Source: Prunella strophiata (taxonomy: Eukaryota > Chordata > Aves > Passeriformes > Prunellidae). From it: DNA of 64,000 bases. The notes under the pieces are model-generated. The model was not told the origin of the DNA, did no database searches, and was given only the letters and a program-made list of their open reading frames with translations. Position 1 is the first letter of the stretch. Every line of letters starts with the position of its first letter. The stretch spans positions 4,410,530 through 4,474,529 of the forward strand of contig JAZBQD010000019.1 in assembly GCA_036583965.1 (NCBI GenBank). Reading direction: 5' to 3'. Below, one piece after another: positions 36,501 through 49,355 of this stretch. Position numbers and translations under genes: made by a program.

Positions 36501-37849
36501 TGTTTATATTTAGATGGAGAGTCAATAAACCCCACTGGAAGCTGGACATTTGTTTTAATTGGCACTCTTTGCACCTATTGTAGCAGGATTCTTCATCAGC
36601 ATGGGCCAGACTTGAACTAATATTATGAATTTTTAACTTTTGTTCCACAGCAAAGAGATGGAGATGGAAGGAAGGACGACAGTGTACTGCTCAGTACATC
36701 AGTTTGTTGTTCTCCTGCCTCCAGCAGATGAAAGGAATCTTACCCTTGCCTAATGACTAAGTAGTTCAAGGGAGGAAAAAAAAAAAAAGAAAAGCCAAGG
36801 ATTACTCCTATGAAACTGCCCTTTCTGGAGCTAATCAAATCTTATTTGCACTAATTTGATCCTTATTAGACTTTTCAAGGAAGATTTTCCCCAGGCCATC
36901 TAAAAAAATTTCTTTTTTCCTTCTCATGCTGTTTGGAGGATGAGAACACATTTACATACAAAAAGCAAATGATCCCCAGATTTTGCAGCAACCCTGAGAT
37001 GCTGTTTGCACAGAAAATCCTCTGAAAGCAAAGAGACCAGCACTGAGAACCTGCTGTTACCCTAACTGCAAATTTTTGTTTAACTCTTCCTTCGAGTGTT
37101 TGTTCATCCCATTAGAAAACTCTTACCACTTGCAAATAATTGAAGTCCCTGCCAGGACAATGCTGAGTCAAATGCTTCACTAGACAAGGCAATTCTCTAA
37201 GTACCCTTCCAGATATTTGCATCAGACTTTACCTCCAGCTCTCTCAGCTTTATCACACCAGCTTTAAGTTCTGCCAGCTCTACCAGAGGTAAATTAACAC
37301 TCAAGTGTCACAAAACAGCCCAGAATGACAAAATGGAAATGTCCATCAAAAGCTACAAGAAGTTTGTTATGGTTTGTTATGAGAGCCCAGATAGCTCTGA
37401 GAGGTCTGATCTGTGAAGCTGAAAGATGGCAGCTCATCATAGCTCCAACTTCTCATCTCAGGACAGGGCACAAATACTTGTGGAATAAGGAATAACACAC
37501 GTAAAGAAAATATTCCAAGCATGAAGAATCAACTCAAGCTCAGCTCTCCTGAATTTGAAGGATGAACAGAGGAAAAAGTGCTTCAGATCCTGGAATATAT
37601 TCTGGATAAAATAACATCTCTACTGCCCTGCTGCCCAACTCCCTGTGTGGAGAGAAGCAGGCGAAAATTAGAAAAGAAAATCCAACACAATAACACTGTC
37701 TGTCAACAGCAGAGATATTGTTGGAAACCCAAAGAGTGCCAGGCATTAATTAAACACTGCTTGTTAATCAGGCACAGATAAAAGCAGCTGTTCTGCAATA
37801 CAGGCATAGAAATGTTGGAGACATTTCCTCCCTTCCCACCAACCTCTTC
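33521..37849. other. Noncoding sequence, nothing recognised
   Basis: About 4.3 kb of AT-rich unique-looking sequence. A CpG-retaining patch lies at 36,430-36,449 and an A run near 36,776-36,789. No exon or mobile element is supported. Confidence 0.5.
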
Positions 37850-37970
37850 CTCAAAGTGGTACCAAGGCCAGCATCAGCTCAGGTCAGCCATGGCTTTATC
37901 CAGCTGAACCTTGAAAGCCAAGGATGGAGTTTCTGCCATTCCCAGGGACAGCCTGCTCCAAGAGAAAATA
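37850..37970 (-). mobile_element. Old CR1 LINE fragment, antisense
   Basis: The match is 'ggccagcatcagctcaggtc', 'atggctttatccagctgaac' and 'cttgaaagccaaggatggag', which is an inverted internal block of the CR1 3' region. Both ends are decayed and there is no tail. Confidence 0.7.
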
Positions 37971-40900
37971 CCAAAAACTCCCCAAACAAACCTCCCAAGC
38001 AGCAACTTGAAGGACAAGGGTGTTGACCTCTTTCACCCTTTCAAATCAGCTGTAGGGTGCACTGTTATTTTCACCTCCAGCTGAGCAACAACTTCAGGGG
38101 TTCTCTGGAGATGTAATTGCAGCTTGTAGCTGCTGCAAAGGTTAATGCCAGTGCAACAAACAGAGCAAGCCCACAGAGCACTGAGTTTCTTCAGGTTCCT
38201 CAGCTCTGAGTGACTGCTGAGAGACAGAGGAGAGGTTTGAAAGCTCTCAGCAGCACTTTGTGTCATGCACAGGAGGACAATTCAGAGATTTACAGGCAAT
38301 TCACAGAGATTTCAACAGACAGGATTCAAGCATCCCACTAGTATTGGCTTGCACACTCTCACAGTGAATGGTGGAGCCAGATCAGCCCAAAACAGCCCAA
38401 AGCAAACACCTGGATGGACCCACAGAGACCCTAAAACACCCTCTCTAAAATGGAAAAGTCACAGCTCAGGGCAGACTCAGTGCAATTCCTGTATCTCTTA
38501 GCCATCACATCTGGGGCAGGGAAACATCATTTAGTTAATGAAGATGTGAGGCTTGGCAGCATGGACTGAGGAAAACAGACACTAGAGCTGCTCCTGCTCC
38601 TCTCCCTGCTGCAGGCAGGTTTGGGACTGTGCCCCATCCTCCTTGCTACTCTCACCCTCTCACACCCCAACAGAGAGGACATTTTCTGTACCCAGACATT
38701 GTCTCCCACTCTCCAGCTGCAATCTCCAGGTATTTCCATAGAACAACTCACAGCTCACTACTACAACAACAACAAAACATCCCCAAGATTCCATGAAAAA
38801 AAAGCACCATTCCATGAAAAGCACCAGGTATTCTTCCTTCAAGAAGTTACTGGTATTACACAAAGTGCAAACTTCTTTTTTTTTTTTTTTCCCCTCTCCT
38901 AAAATGAACATTTCTTAGGCTTTGAAGCATGAAATAAGCAAGCCCCATAGAGAATGGTATTTTTAGCCTCCAGGATCACATGATGTGCCAATGGATTCTG
39001 TCAGGATCATCAGTCTTGCAAATTTAAATTGATTGAAGTAATAAGAGTGCTTGGCAAACATACCAAGCTGAAATATATAAAAGGCCAAAACTTCTAATCA
39101 GACAGCATGAAGTAAATGCAGTTCTCTTTATAACACTTCTAAACAATTCATATTTGCTGGAAAAGCCTCGCTGTGTTGCAAAATTATAAATAATTTTTGT
39201 CTTGTTTTTTTTCAATTCTTTCATAACCAGTTAATTTTTTTGTCATCACTCTGTCCTTTCTTTCCAAGTGTTTACTATAAATCAGTCTGATCCGCATTAA
39301 GAACTAATTAATTCAATATCAAAGAATAATTTCTACTACAAACAAACAGCTGGATCCTTGCAGTTATCCTTGCATTATTCTTATCCTGGATGGATGTGCA
39401 ATGCAGTATAAAAAACAGACAAAAATGTATGATGAAATACCCTTACAAGGCTGGATTTAGACTGATCAAAGGCAGAACAGCCAAAGAAAAATTTCAAAAC
39501 TTCTCATCTTTGGTGTGGTTTTACTTGGGGTCTTTTTATTCACTGTGATCACACTTTAGTATAAACCCCAGTGGACAGAGATTTTCCATTCCCATGGCCA
39601 GACATCCATCACCATTCCAACTTTAGCTGAAGGCCCAGACCTCCTGAGTATCCACCAGCATCCCTCCTACAAACACTGGAGAGGATTAAGGGCAAGAAAA
39701 GCTGAAGTAAACAAGGATAACAGAAAAACTTGTATTTGTCAAGGTCAATGAAGTTAAAAATGAAAATTAGCCAACCTGCATTGTCTTGCAGGATTTTAAG
39801 TTTCTGGTTTAATGATTTTGTGCTCTGTGATGAGATGCATTGACTGAAACACAAGATGTGTTTAGGAAGAAACAGGCAACACATGAGCCAGGTTCTCTCA
39901 ATTGCACCAGGACAAATCCCATTAAAATCTGTGAGTTTTCACTGGATAAAACCAAGGGAAAGATCTCCAATAATTGCCACTGTTATTCATGAATTACAGT
40001 GCAAAGATAACCAGAATTTCTCATGAAGACTGGTACCTTTTACATTTAGAATATGAAATCAAAACTTCATTCAGAGATAGAGTCTCAACTAAATCACATA
40101 ACTGTGGTCAAAAGTAAGTGCTGAAAGAAGGTGAATTATGGGCAAGCTCTGCTTGACTTGAAGAGCACACCAAGGATGAGGTGCTACAACAATCCTGGAC
40201 ACTAGGAAACAGTTTGCATTTTATCACATGACTAAAAAGAATTGTCCTCCCTTTCCCATTGATTACTATCTGTAAATATTCATTTTGAGCTTGCAATGAC
40301 TTTCCCCAGAGCAGGAACTGACCAATTTCTGTCCAAGCATGGGAGGTAGGAGGTAAGCATGGTGTCCAAGTTTACAGCAAGCTTTAAATTCTTTAAAATT
40401 TCATATTCTCTCACTATGATCCAGAGAATGAGTTCAACTACACCCAGAGATTCTCCAAGGATTTCTCATAGCTTCAAGAGAAATTGGCTGCTCTACTATG
40501 GTTTTAATACATTTGCATTAAAATTATATTAGAATGTATGTCTTGGTTTATCTAGCAAATATTAGACTTTATAATAATGGGTATTTGTATATAAGGTAAT
40601 ACAAAAATAAGAGGAGTTCAGATTAACCTTAATTGTCTCTCTGGTCTTAAAAACATCTATCAGTCACAAGGCTTTAGGAACACTTACACAGACCCAGCTG
40701 ATCAGAGAAACCCAGGCAAGGAATCCTGACCAGGTAAGAGCTCCCTGGATCAACAGCACTGGAATCTAAGTATGGCACTGGTGGAAGCAGAACCCAGCAG
40801 CTCTGCAGGTTCTTCACAGCTTGCTAGGAAAATTCCAGTCCATGCAGGATTCTTTCTCACTGGTGCAGGTGATCACCCAAGGTGGTAAAGGCTGAGCAGA

Positions 40901-41394
40901 CCTTACACCAAAGGCATTTTAAACTTCTATTTTCCTTTTAATCTCAGCAGATCACAAAGCTCAGATGTGAAGGAGACATCTGGAGCCAAACTACCAGAGA
41001 AGATAATTACTTGAGAAGTGGTTCCAAGGTAGAGCTGTCCTCATGAAAATTCAGAAAGACCTCAGAGGCTCAGTGATAGCTAGGAGGCTCATTTCTGGAG
41101 TTATCAAAACTTCTTTTCCCACAAGCTTTCCAAGCAGACACACTTGGAAATCTGGATGCACTAGACCTGCATGAATTAGATCTGAATAGACAAGTAGGGA
41201 AATCCCATAGAGGAGAAAATTTAGAGCTTACTTTTATTTAGATTTTTATCATGTTTTCTTTAATATTGTGTCAGATTAATGAGGAGTAAAATCATTAGCA
41301 GAAGATTCCACAGAGCTGGAAGAATGCAGAATACATTTCATTTCTCCTACTAGCCACCCCAGGAGATTCATCTGCAAGTTCTCAAGAATTCAAG
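37971..41394. other. Noncoding sequence, nothing recognised
   Basis: AT-rich unique-looking sequence with a short CAA run near 38,763 and a T run at 38,876-38,890. No gene or named repeat is supported. Confidence 0.5.
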
Positions 41395-41665
41395 AATTTA
41401 CAGAATGGCTTGGGTTGGAAGGGACTTTAAAGATGGTCTTGCTCCAGTCCCCCTGCCATGGGCAGGGACACCTTCTGCTATCCCAGGTTGCTCCAAGCCC
41501 CATCCAAGCTGGCCTGGAACACTGCCAGGGATGGAGCAGCCACAGCTTCTCTGGGCACCCTGTGCCAGGGCCTCAGCACTCTCTGAGTAAATAATTTCTT
41601 CCTAAAATCTAATCCCAATCTTTCCTGTCTTAGTTTAAAACCATTCCCCCTTGCCCTGCACAGAT
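41395..41665 (-). mobile_element. CR1 LINE fragment, 3' end, antisense
   Basis: Starts with a degraded inverted tail and 'cagaatggcttgggttggaa'. It continues through 'ggttgctccaagccccatcc', 'gggcaccctgtgccagggcc' and 'taaaaccattcccccttgcc'. It is closely similar in layout to the copies at 3.55, 10.6 and 61.9 kb. Confidence 0.92.
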
Positions 41666-44189
41666 ATCAGATGGTATTTTTGTTCAAAGCCCATTTAAAC
41701 TCCAAGTTACCACAAAGCACTCTAAAAGTGATCTCTGTTTCTGAAGTGTTTGTGTATCCCAAGGCTCTGATCCCAGTTACATCAGTGTGAACCTGAAATA
41801 AATTCCCATGCTGTAAAGGAGTTATTCATAAGCAGCTACTTCAGACTGATCCCAAGCTCACAAATGGCCACATTTCCCAGCCTGGAGGAGAAGGTGACAG
41901 CTTAACAAGGCAATATTAAAAAAGCATTTTCAACTTGAGCAAACTCTGTGTATTCTGCATCTAAAAACTAACCTGACTGTCCACAGGAGCTTATGTGTCA
42001 GGTGCTCAAAATCTGTGCTATAAATAGACTCCAGCAGTCTTCTGAAAAGCACCAAGACATGAGAATTGTCAAACACAGACAGAGCACCTAAATATTCAGT
42101 GATCTAATTTTGATCTCACTCACAGAAGGTATACACTGGTGTAATGCCGTATTTTTTTAAATGGAGAGAGGATTCATCTAGACACAAGATTACTAACCTA
42201 TATTTATTTCTATTTTTAATCCTTGTGGTTAATTATTTATGTTATATGGAATGTTTAAGATAAGAACATATTGCTGCTCTAGAAAAACTAATAGAATAGG
42301 CTTTCCTGCTTTCTCAGATAAAAGAAAATAACAAAGATACAATCCTCTCGAATTTCACACAACAGTCCTGTCTTCCTGTGATCACAAAATTAATAGTGCT
42401 GCAATCACTTTAAAATAGTATATAACATTTAAAGTTATTAGAAAGCTGTTTGCTTTTCTACAAAGAACTCAACACACTCCACAAAGCAGCAGACAAAACC
42501 TGAGCACACCCAAGTGATCTGCTCTCCCAGCTTGAGTCCTTCTAGTCTGCAAGTTAGAGCTGCAGAAATGGCCATTGAACAGGGCAAAAGAAACAAACAC
42601 AGGCTGAGAGATGAGAAAATAAATACAGGTCAAGATCAAAATTAACTCACTTTCTGCACCCGTAAGTGCCGTTGATTTGCAAGCAGATTCAAACAAGAGC
42701 AGGACTCTGCTTTTCATCAGCTTCTTCTCCATCTCCCAAGACACCAAAGTCACAAAGGGTTTGTCACCAACATGCAAAACTCAAGCTTTGGGACTCAATG
42801 AAAAAAAAATAGATGGTTCTAGGCAAGACAGAAGTCAGCAGGCAGCTTATTTGAGGCAGCTTCTCCACACCATGCAAAATGAGACTGGGGCACAGAGGAG
42901 TCCTGATCCCCTTTTGAGTTGTGCAAGGATTTTGAAGCTTAAACCAAAGTTAGGCCACCAAGAATGCAGCACTTCAGTTAGGGGGGGAAAAAAATCCTTA
43001 AAATATTAGTGAGTCACACTAACAAGAGACACACTGATGATTATGAGCTTACAAAATAATCCTCATGAATTTCAGAAAGGAATGTGATGATGGCCTGTCC
43101 AGCTGGGGCTTGGAATGTGGCAGAGGATGAAGAGCTCAGCTTGTTGGGTCCTTTCCCTGGGTGGCCACAGGGAAACACTTCCTCCTAGATACCATTTCTA
43201 GGTAGATCTGCCATCAGCCTGATCTAACCTAACCCCAGGAGTCACTGCTCCCTGTTCTTGTCCTTTACAGTCTAATCACATATCATTTAGAATTTTCAGT
43301 CATGGACTAGGTGTTAGTTTTGAATTCCAGCCCCTTCACTGTTCAGACCTCCTATGGACACAGCTGAAGCTCTTGGTCCAACTCAGCAGCATTTTCATGT
43401 GGTGATGAAGTGGGAGATGTCTGGCTGGTGGGCCAATCTGCTGTTTAATGGATATTCTTGAATTCCCAAGGCTACAGGCCAAAAGGGAGTAGGCAAGATG
43501 GCCTGGATTAGACAATCTCAAACAATCTCCTGAACACTTGCAATACTACACAGCACTTCTTTATCAGGACCATTAAATACATTTCTTCTGGTATTTAAAC
43601 AGTTTTTCCTTCCTGATTCCTTTTGTCTCCTGTAATTTTGTTGTGTAGGTGAATTTCTCAACCTGTGCCAAGGTCGGGGTAGTGTTTACAACGCATTTAA
43701 GTCGAACTCCAAACAGTACCTGAGCCTTTGCTTGCCATGTACCACATCTAACAATGTCACCATCTGTGAGCAATATGCTGACATGACTTCACTTCCCAAG
43801 CGCTGGCAAAATGCTGGGAAGAAAGATAACAAAGTTGCAAAGATCATTTCAAAGTCACTGATAACTTGGCCAAAAATTTTGTCTCATTATCTGCCCAGCT
43901 CTTGCCTTGATCTCCTCATAAATGTAAGGGAAAAGCACAACTTCATCTTAACATATATGTTTTTAATTCTTAATGGAGCAATGAAATATTGGATCTTTAA
44001 TGTGCCTCTGCAGCCACTGTTCTGTGGAGCAGTAAATCCTGAAGAGTAATGAGGTGGCACCAAACCAAGGCCTGTCTGGAGCTCTGGGATGCATTTCACA
44101 TCAACAATTTGGTCTGGTATAAAAGCACCCATCTCAGTTTTGGGAAATCACTGGAATTTTTGAATTTAGCTTAAAAATGTTACAGGGGG
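41666..44189. other. Noncoding sequence with a CpG-retaining patch
   Basis: Mostly AT-rich unique sequence. At 43,628-43,800 a patch retains three CpGs within about 30 bases after a pyrimidine-rich run ending in AG. An open frame of 137 codons runs from 43,636 to 44,049 (+), but frames this long are expected by chance several times in a window this size. I do not call a gene. Confidence 0.5.
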
Positions 44190-44295
44190 CTTCACAGAAA
44201 CAAAGAAGTGGTTTGGAAGGGACCTGAAAGACCATATTGTTCCAGCCCTCCACCATGGGCAGGGACACCTTCCACTAGAGCAGGTTGCCAAAACA
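44190..44295 (-). mobile_element. CR1 LINE fragment, 3' tip, antisense
   Basis: A short copy containing 'gtttggaagggacctgaaag', 'ttccagccctccaccatggg' and 'cagggacaccttccactaga', then 'gcaggttgcc'. The element is severely 5'-truncated. Confidence 0.85.
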
Positions 44296-44864
44296 TCTTT
44301 GACAATGCTAGGCTGGAGAAAGAAATTGGAAAAGAGTGGAAAAATACAAAACTTGAATAGAAAATAAATAAGAGCAGTCAGATGTAACCAGCAGCCCATG
44401 TCCTCTGTTCCCATCAAAATACCAGACCAAATAATCAAACAGGATACATGAAAAGGAAATCAGGAAAATGCCAGTCAGAGCTTCCTTGAGACTAAATCCC
44501 ATCAGAGTAATGTCATTTCTTTCCATGACAGAATAACAGGTTGGTGAACAGTGAAGGACAGGAGACATTACAGATTTTTATGCCAGGACAACTCCTGACA
44601 CTGCCCAGCATGACAGGACAGGGAAACAATTTAACCAGGAGGAAAAGTACTCAAGAGCCAACCCTGGGCTTGCCATCAGTGGGTCCCTGTCAGGCAAAAG
44701 GATTTTAAGAGAGGGTCCTTTTAGACTTGTTATTTCCATAATAGGGAGCTTAATCATCATGCTTAAAGTTATATTAAAGAAGGCTCCAAGTACATTGAAA
44801 AAAGAACTGGAATTATTTTAACAACTTGGAGACATCACCTGGATAAAGAATTACTTTGCAAAAG

Positions 44865-45485
44865 GGAAAGGTTATTCCCACCTAAGAGGAGAATCAGCTG
44901 TACAGACACAGTTAGGGAACAACTGCAGTTTCCTAGAAGAGGACTGGGAGCTTAGAGGAAACCCCAAGCTGAAGCTGCATCACCTTTTATACAGTTGCCA
45001 AAAATTCAGACACAGAAATGAGATGAACAATCCATTGTACATCGAGGATATGAAGTAATTCTTCTCTGCAAGGCTGGACAGGTGAGATCTCAACTGAAGG
45101 AAGACCTGGGTCCAATTTGAGGAATGAAATTTTACGTAAGGTGACGGCTACTGCATAGACTTAAGATAAAGACAAGAAGCAAGTTTTCAGAAAGAATGAC
45201 TACACAGAATGAGTGGAAGAATTTGGGTTTTTTTGGTAGAGATGAAGGAAAACAAGAAAAAAAGGGTTCTGAGATCTATAAGATATTGCTGCAGAGGAGG
45301 AGACCAGTCACAAGATACAAGGACAAGAACTGGGTCTGAACTGGAGCAAGAAAGGTTTAGTCAGGAGAAAACCACATTGAATGAAGCACTGGAACAGAAT
45401 GCCTGGAAGGTGGGCAATCCCCACCACAGATGTTTTCAGGATGGATTAGACATGTATCCACTGAGAATGATCCAGGTGACCCTGC
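44865..45485 (+). mobile_element. Very old CR1 LINE fragment with RT C-terminal region
   Basis: A highly diverged plus-strand CR1. The order of weak matches is 'aggttattcccacctaagag', 'gggaacaactgcagtttcct', 'aagctgaagctgcatcacc', 'ggctggacaggtgagatctc', 'gaagacctgggtccaatttg', 'gaagcactggaacagaatgc' and 'actgagaatgatccagg'. This spans the end of the reverse-transcriptase gene and part of the 3' region. Reading frames are destroyed. It looks the oldest of the CR1 copies here. Confidence 0.65.
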
Positions 45486-48400
45486 CCACTAAGACACAAC
45501 TTATTTCTCCACACCTCTGCCAGCTCTGCATTCTGCTTACCAGATGATCACTGCTCAAACCACAGAGCTCACCAATGACAATTTTTGTAAAAGTGGCCAA
45601 ATCCCAAATGTTGCAGACAGTCAAAACTCCTGACTCTGGAACCTGCATTGATGGCAAAAATATCAAAGAACCAAGTCAGGTTCTGACACTTTTCACCATG
45701 TAACTTCATTGGGACAAATCATTATTCAGCCTGGGTAACATCCCACTTGAGAAGGAAGATCAGGGCAGGCTGACTCACAATTTGGATGCCTGTCCATGAT
45801 TTTGCCAAGTTTCAGGACAGCTTTTGTGGCTTCACACTTGCATCCGATGTCCACAATTACTTTAAAATGTTCTGCCCTAATAGAATAATCCATAATAATT
45901 ATGGAAGGTCAGGGAACAAGCAGGCATAAATATTCTGTTAGCTCCTCCTGATACTTCATGATGGGGAGCTTTATTAATGTGTCTGGGACACGTCCCCCAG
46001 CCCACTCCAGAAATGCCAAGGCTCCCTGGAGGATGGCACTGAAGGGATTCACAGCTTTCCAATTTCTCTTCAAAAAGACAAAGATGATGACTGTCCAAGA
46101 AGTCAGAGGGAATTAGAAAACTTTCCTCCAAAATCAAATGGGGGCACACATAGCATTAAAAATAGGTGCTGGGGCAGCAGGATTAAGGCATCCTTTCACC
46201 AGCCTTGAGGCAAAGGTTAAACTGGGTCTGGATTTGCACCAAAGGCTGCATTCCAAATTATTCCAGCTCTGAGCAGCTCCTTGCTGACACAGCTCCAAGC
46301 TGCTGGATATAATATTAGCCACTCCATATACTGCTCCTGATGTAGTGAAGATTATGGGCTCTGCTGTGCTTTAACTTCACTCATCCAGTGGGGAAAAAGT
46401 TTGAGTAAAATGTCACCATGGCCAAAATACCCAAAACTGAAGAGGAAAATTTCAGAACTTTCTCTGCTCATCTCACAAGTCCACGCCAGGCAAGTGCAAG
46501 TTCAAATTCATGGGCTGGTTGCCCTTTCCCTCTGATCCACTCCAGGCACATGACATTTTACTTCCTCTGTTGCTTCCACTTTCATGTTCTGATGCAGCAG
46601 ATGCCTTTGCATCTCCACCCCCTGAAGATCTTTCAGAGGGCAAAGGGATAAACTTCTGGTACTTTGTCTGGTACTTCCCATTATCAGCACATTTATAAAA
46701 ATATACAGAGTGTGAATAAGTTGCCAGTTACATCTGTAACCATCAAACTCAAAAGATCATCAAATAATTTATGAAAATCTGTTAAGTCATCTAGTGATAT
46801 GCTCCCCATCACCTGTTTACATTTCTGTGTTTATAATAAGATTAATCAACCAGACTAATTTTACATTTAATTATTGCTTTGCTCAGAAATGGAGGGATGA
46901 AATATTTCTCTCTTGGACAATTAATTCCCCTGTTTTTGACACCCTTCTCTGCCACATTAAAAATTATGTTACATATGATCACAATTAACATCCAACCTTC
47001 AGCACTTTAACATCATCTCAGTATCAGCCACTTCTTTGCACCTATGCTTATGAAAACAAAACTGAATTTTGGATTTCATCTCCAGAGCAAAGCTGTCCCA
47101 TCCAGCAGCATTACATAAACAAGATATACACCAGTGGGAAGAGCCTAATAGATTTTGTAGGTCAGTGCTTCTGGCAGATGTTTCTCTAAAGACTCCTTGG
47201 AGTTCAGGGGAAAAAGACTTTCAACTAGATTTTCCAAGGCACAGTCCAGTAAAAGTTAATAAGAGTGGGGAAAACACAGGAGAGGGAAAGACCTCGATTG
47301 ATTTGAAAATGTTTCGAAAATTCAGGGCACGCGAGGACAAAATAAAAAATATTCCACAGAGAACAACTCAAAAATAAAAATAGCAGCAGTGGCTAAGAAC
47401 AGTTCTTCAAAGGGATGTCAGACTTCACAATACTTTGTGCAGCAGCAGTGACTAAAAAGGCTTCACTGTTGTCACCACATGGTGATATTAGAAACTTGCA
47501 TTCATTTGGGGGCAAATAAATAAATACCAAAACACATACAGCAGAATAATAAAATGCAATCATGGGATGGGTGCTTTAAATCCTATTTATAAACCCCTAG
47601 GGCATCTTTCCTTGCTCAGTGCAGTCACCACAATGTCAAATTCTAATTTGCAACACAGGTCACAAATGTCACAATTGGCAACACGATGGATGGCATGAGT
47701 GATAAAAACAATTTTTAAGGACTTAGCCTTCAAAATAAACAGAATGGTGGCATTTCTTTGTTGCCTGTTTTAAACCTCATTGTTACACTGAACATTAAAT
47801 TCATCAACAGACAAACTTTTATGCCTTATATGAGCCCTCTTGAGCACAATGTTTTCTTTCCCTGGGCTCTGAAGTGTCTGCAGAAGCCACTCCCTAACCT
47901 GCAGGAGAAAGAGGGAGAAGATTACTTTTCCTTCTCTGGGCACCATGACATACTTGTGAGCCTAATAACATCCTTGCAAAGTAGATAAAATATTAAATAT
48001 TATCATTACATTACACCAAAGAAGAAATAAGGGGCCAATAGTCAGCCACCAGTTTTCTACAAGTAAAAAACTGACCTTGGATTTATTATTTCAAATAAGA
48101 GGAGATGATCATCATGAATATTTGATAACATTTTCTGTAGCCATAATAAAACAACTCCATTCTCTCCATTTTTTTAAAACTGCCAAGTGTTCACAACCAT
48201 CGCCTGCATTGCTGTACAGATCTTTACCAATGGTTCTGCAAAGTAATCTTTTATTCATTGAATTTCAGACCAAAACCTGGAACTGTCCTGTGGCATCATT
48301 TTATGTTTTTCACTGCATCCCCTCAAAGTCCCAAACAAAGGCAGGTGTACCCTGTGAGGCTCCTGGCATCCCACTACAGCCTGAGGAAGCAACCAAAGAG

Positions 48401-49257
48401 TCCAAAGCCAATTTCTCTCCTCCCAGGATAGCATCTTATCTCAGTGCTGACAGGAATTACAAATAAAACATGTGTTAGCTCCACAGGATGTTTATTCACA
48501 GTTAACAGGCCAACATTTTGTTCTCTTTCTCCTCCCCTCTCTCCACAAAACGAGGGGGTGGGAAGGACCTGCCTCCAAGATTTCATGGGAGTCACCCTCA
48601 TTCCTCAGCAGAAGAGCCACACCCAAAGAGCCAGCAGCAACAGAGAAAAGAAATCCTACAACAGCAAAATGCACAAAGTCACATCCCTACAAACTCATGG
48701 AAGAAATAGCCATCAAAAGCTACTAAAATAGACAAACACCAAGAACTTCCCAAAGCACAGATCAATGGTGGATGGAAACACACCAGGAACCTCTATTACT
48801 CTCTTCCCTGCACATCTCCTGTTGGTCACTGCCTGAAGCTGGAGGTTAACTAGATGTGTCTTTGATAAGATCCCCAAAAATTGTATGCAGCACATCTCAT
48901 CTCCAGGAATGAGGTAACCCTACAGCTTTCCCACTGAGGGAGAACCAAGAGCCCCCTATTTCTAGCTGTGTTTTTACAAGGTCCATCAGGGCTTCATGCC
49001 TTTTGTGCTCTCTAATTCCTGATAATTCTACTTGGATTTGGCCATCAGATTCAAAAGTTACACAGGGAGGGAGTAGGGGGGGGAGAGAGGGTGTTCACAT
49101 AAGCCTTGTTTCCTCAAGAAACCAGGTTAAAAAAGCCAACAGCTGAGGAGTTACAAGACGTTCTGTAATCTGCTTTTAAAACACCCCGGATACCAGGATG
49201 TGTTTGACAAGGAGCAAGTGCTTACATTAAGGAAAACTACATCATCCTTAAAAAAAT
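45486..49257. other. Noncoding sequence, nothing recognised
   Basis: AT-rich unique-looking sequence. A CpG-retaining patch lies at 47,291-47,335 and a G-rich block at 49,065-49,091. No gene is supported. Confidence 0.5.
49065..49091 (+). other. Potential G-quadruplex (plus strand)
   Basis: Four G runs (3, 3, 8 and 3 bases) with loops A, AGTA and AGAGA fit the canonical G3+ N1-7 pattern. Nothing else regulatory is recognised nearby. Confidence 0.7.
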
Positions 49258-49355
49258 GATTCTGTGATAAAAGACCCTGTAGCAACTCCAAAGAGAAGGA
49301 AAAATTATTCCATGATAAAAGAGACCCAGTAACAACTCCAAAGAGCAGGAGCCTG
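49258..49355 (+). repeat. Two-copy tandem duplication, ~50-bp unit
   Basis: Two imperfect adjacent copies sharing 'gataaaaga', 'agtaacaactccaaagag' or 'tagcaactccaaagag', and 'aggaaaaattatt'. They differ by several substitutions and a one-base gap. This is an isolated ancient duplication and not an array. Confidence 0.85.

Noticed and set aside
43085..43265. Possible additional old CR1 fragment
   Set aside because: Only one short block (cccctgttcttgtcc-like) resembles CR1; the order of other blocks could not be confirmed by eye.
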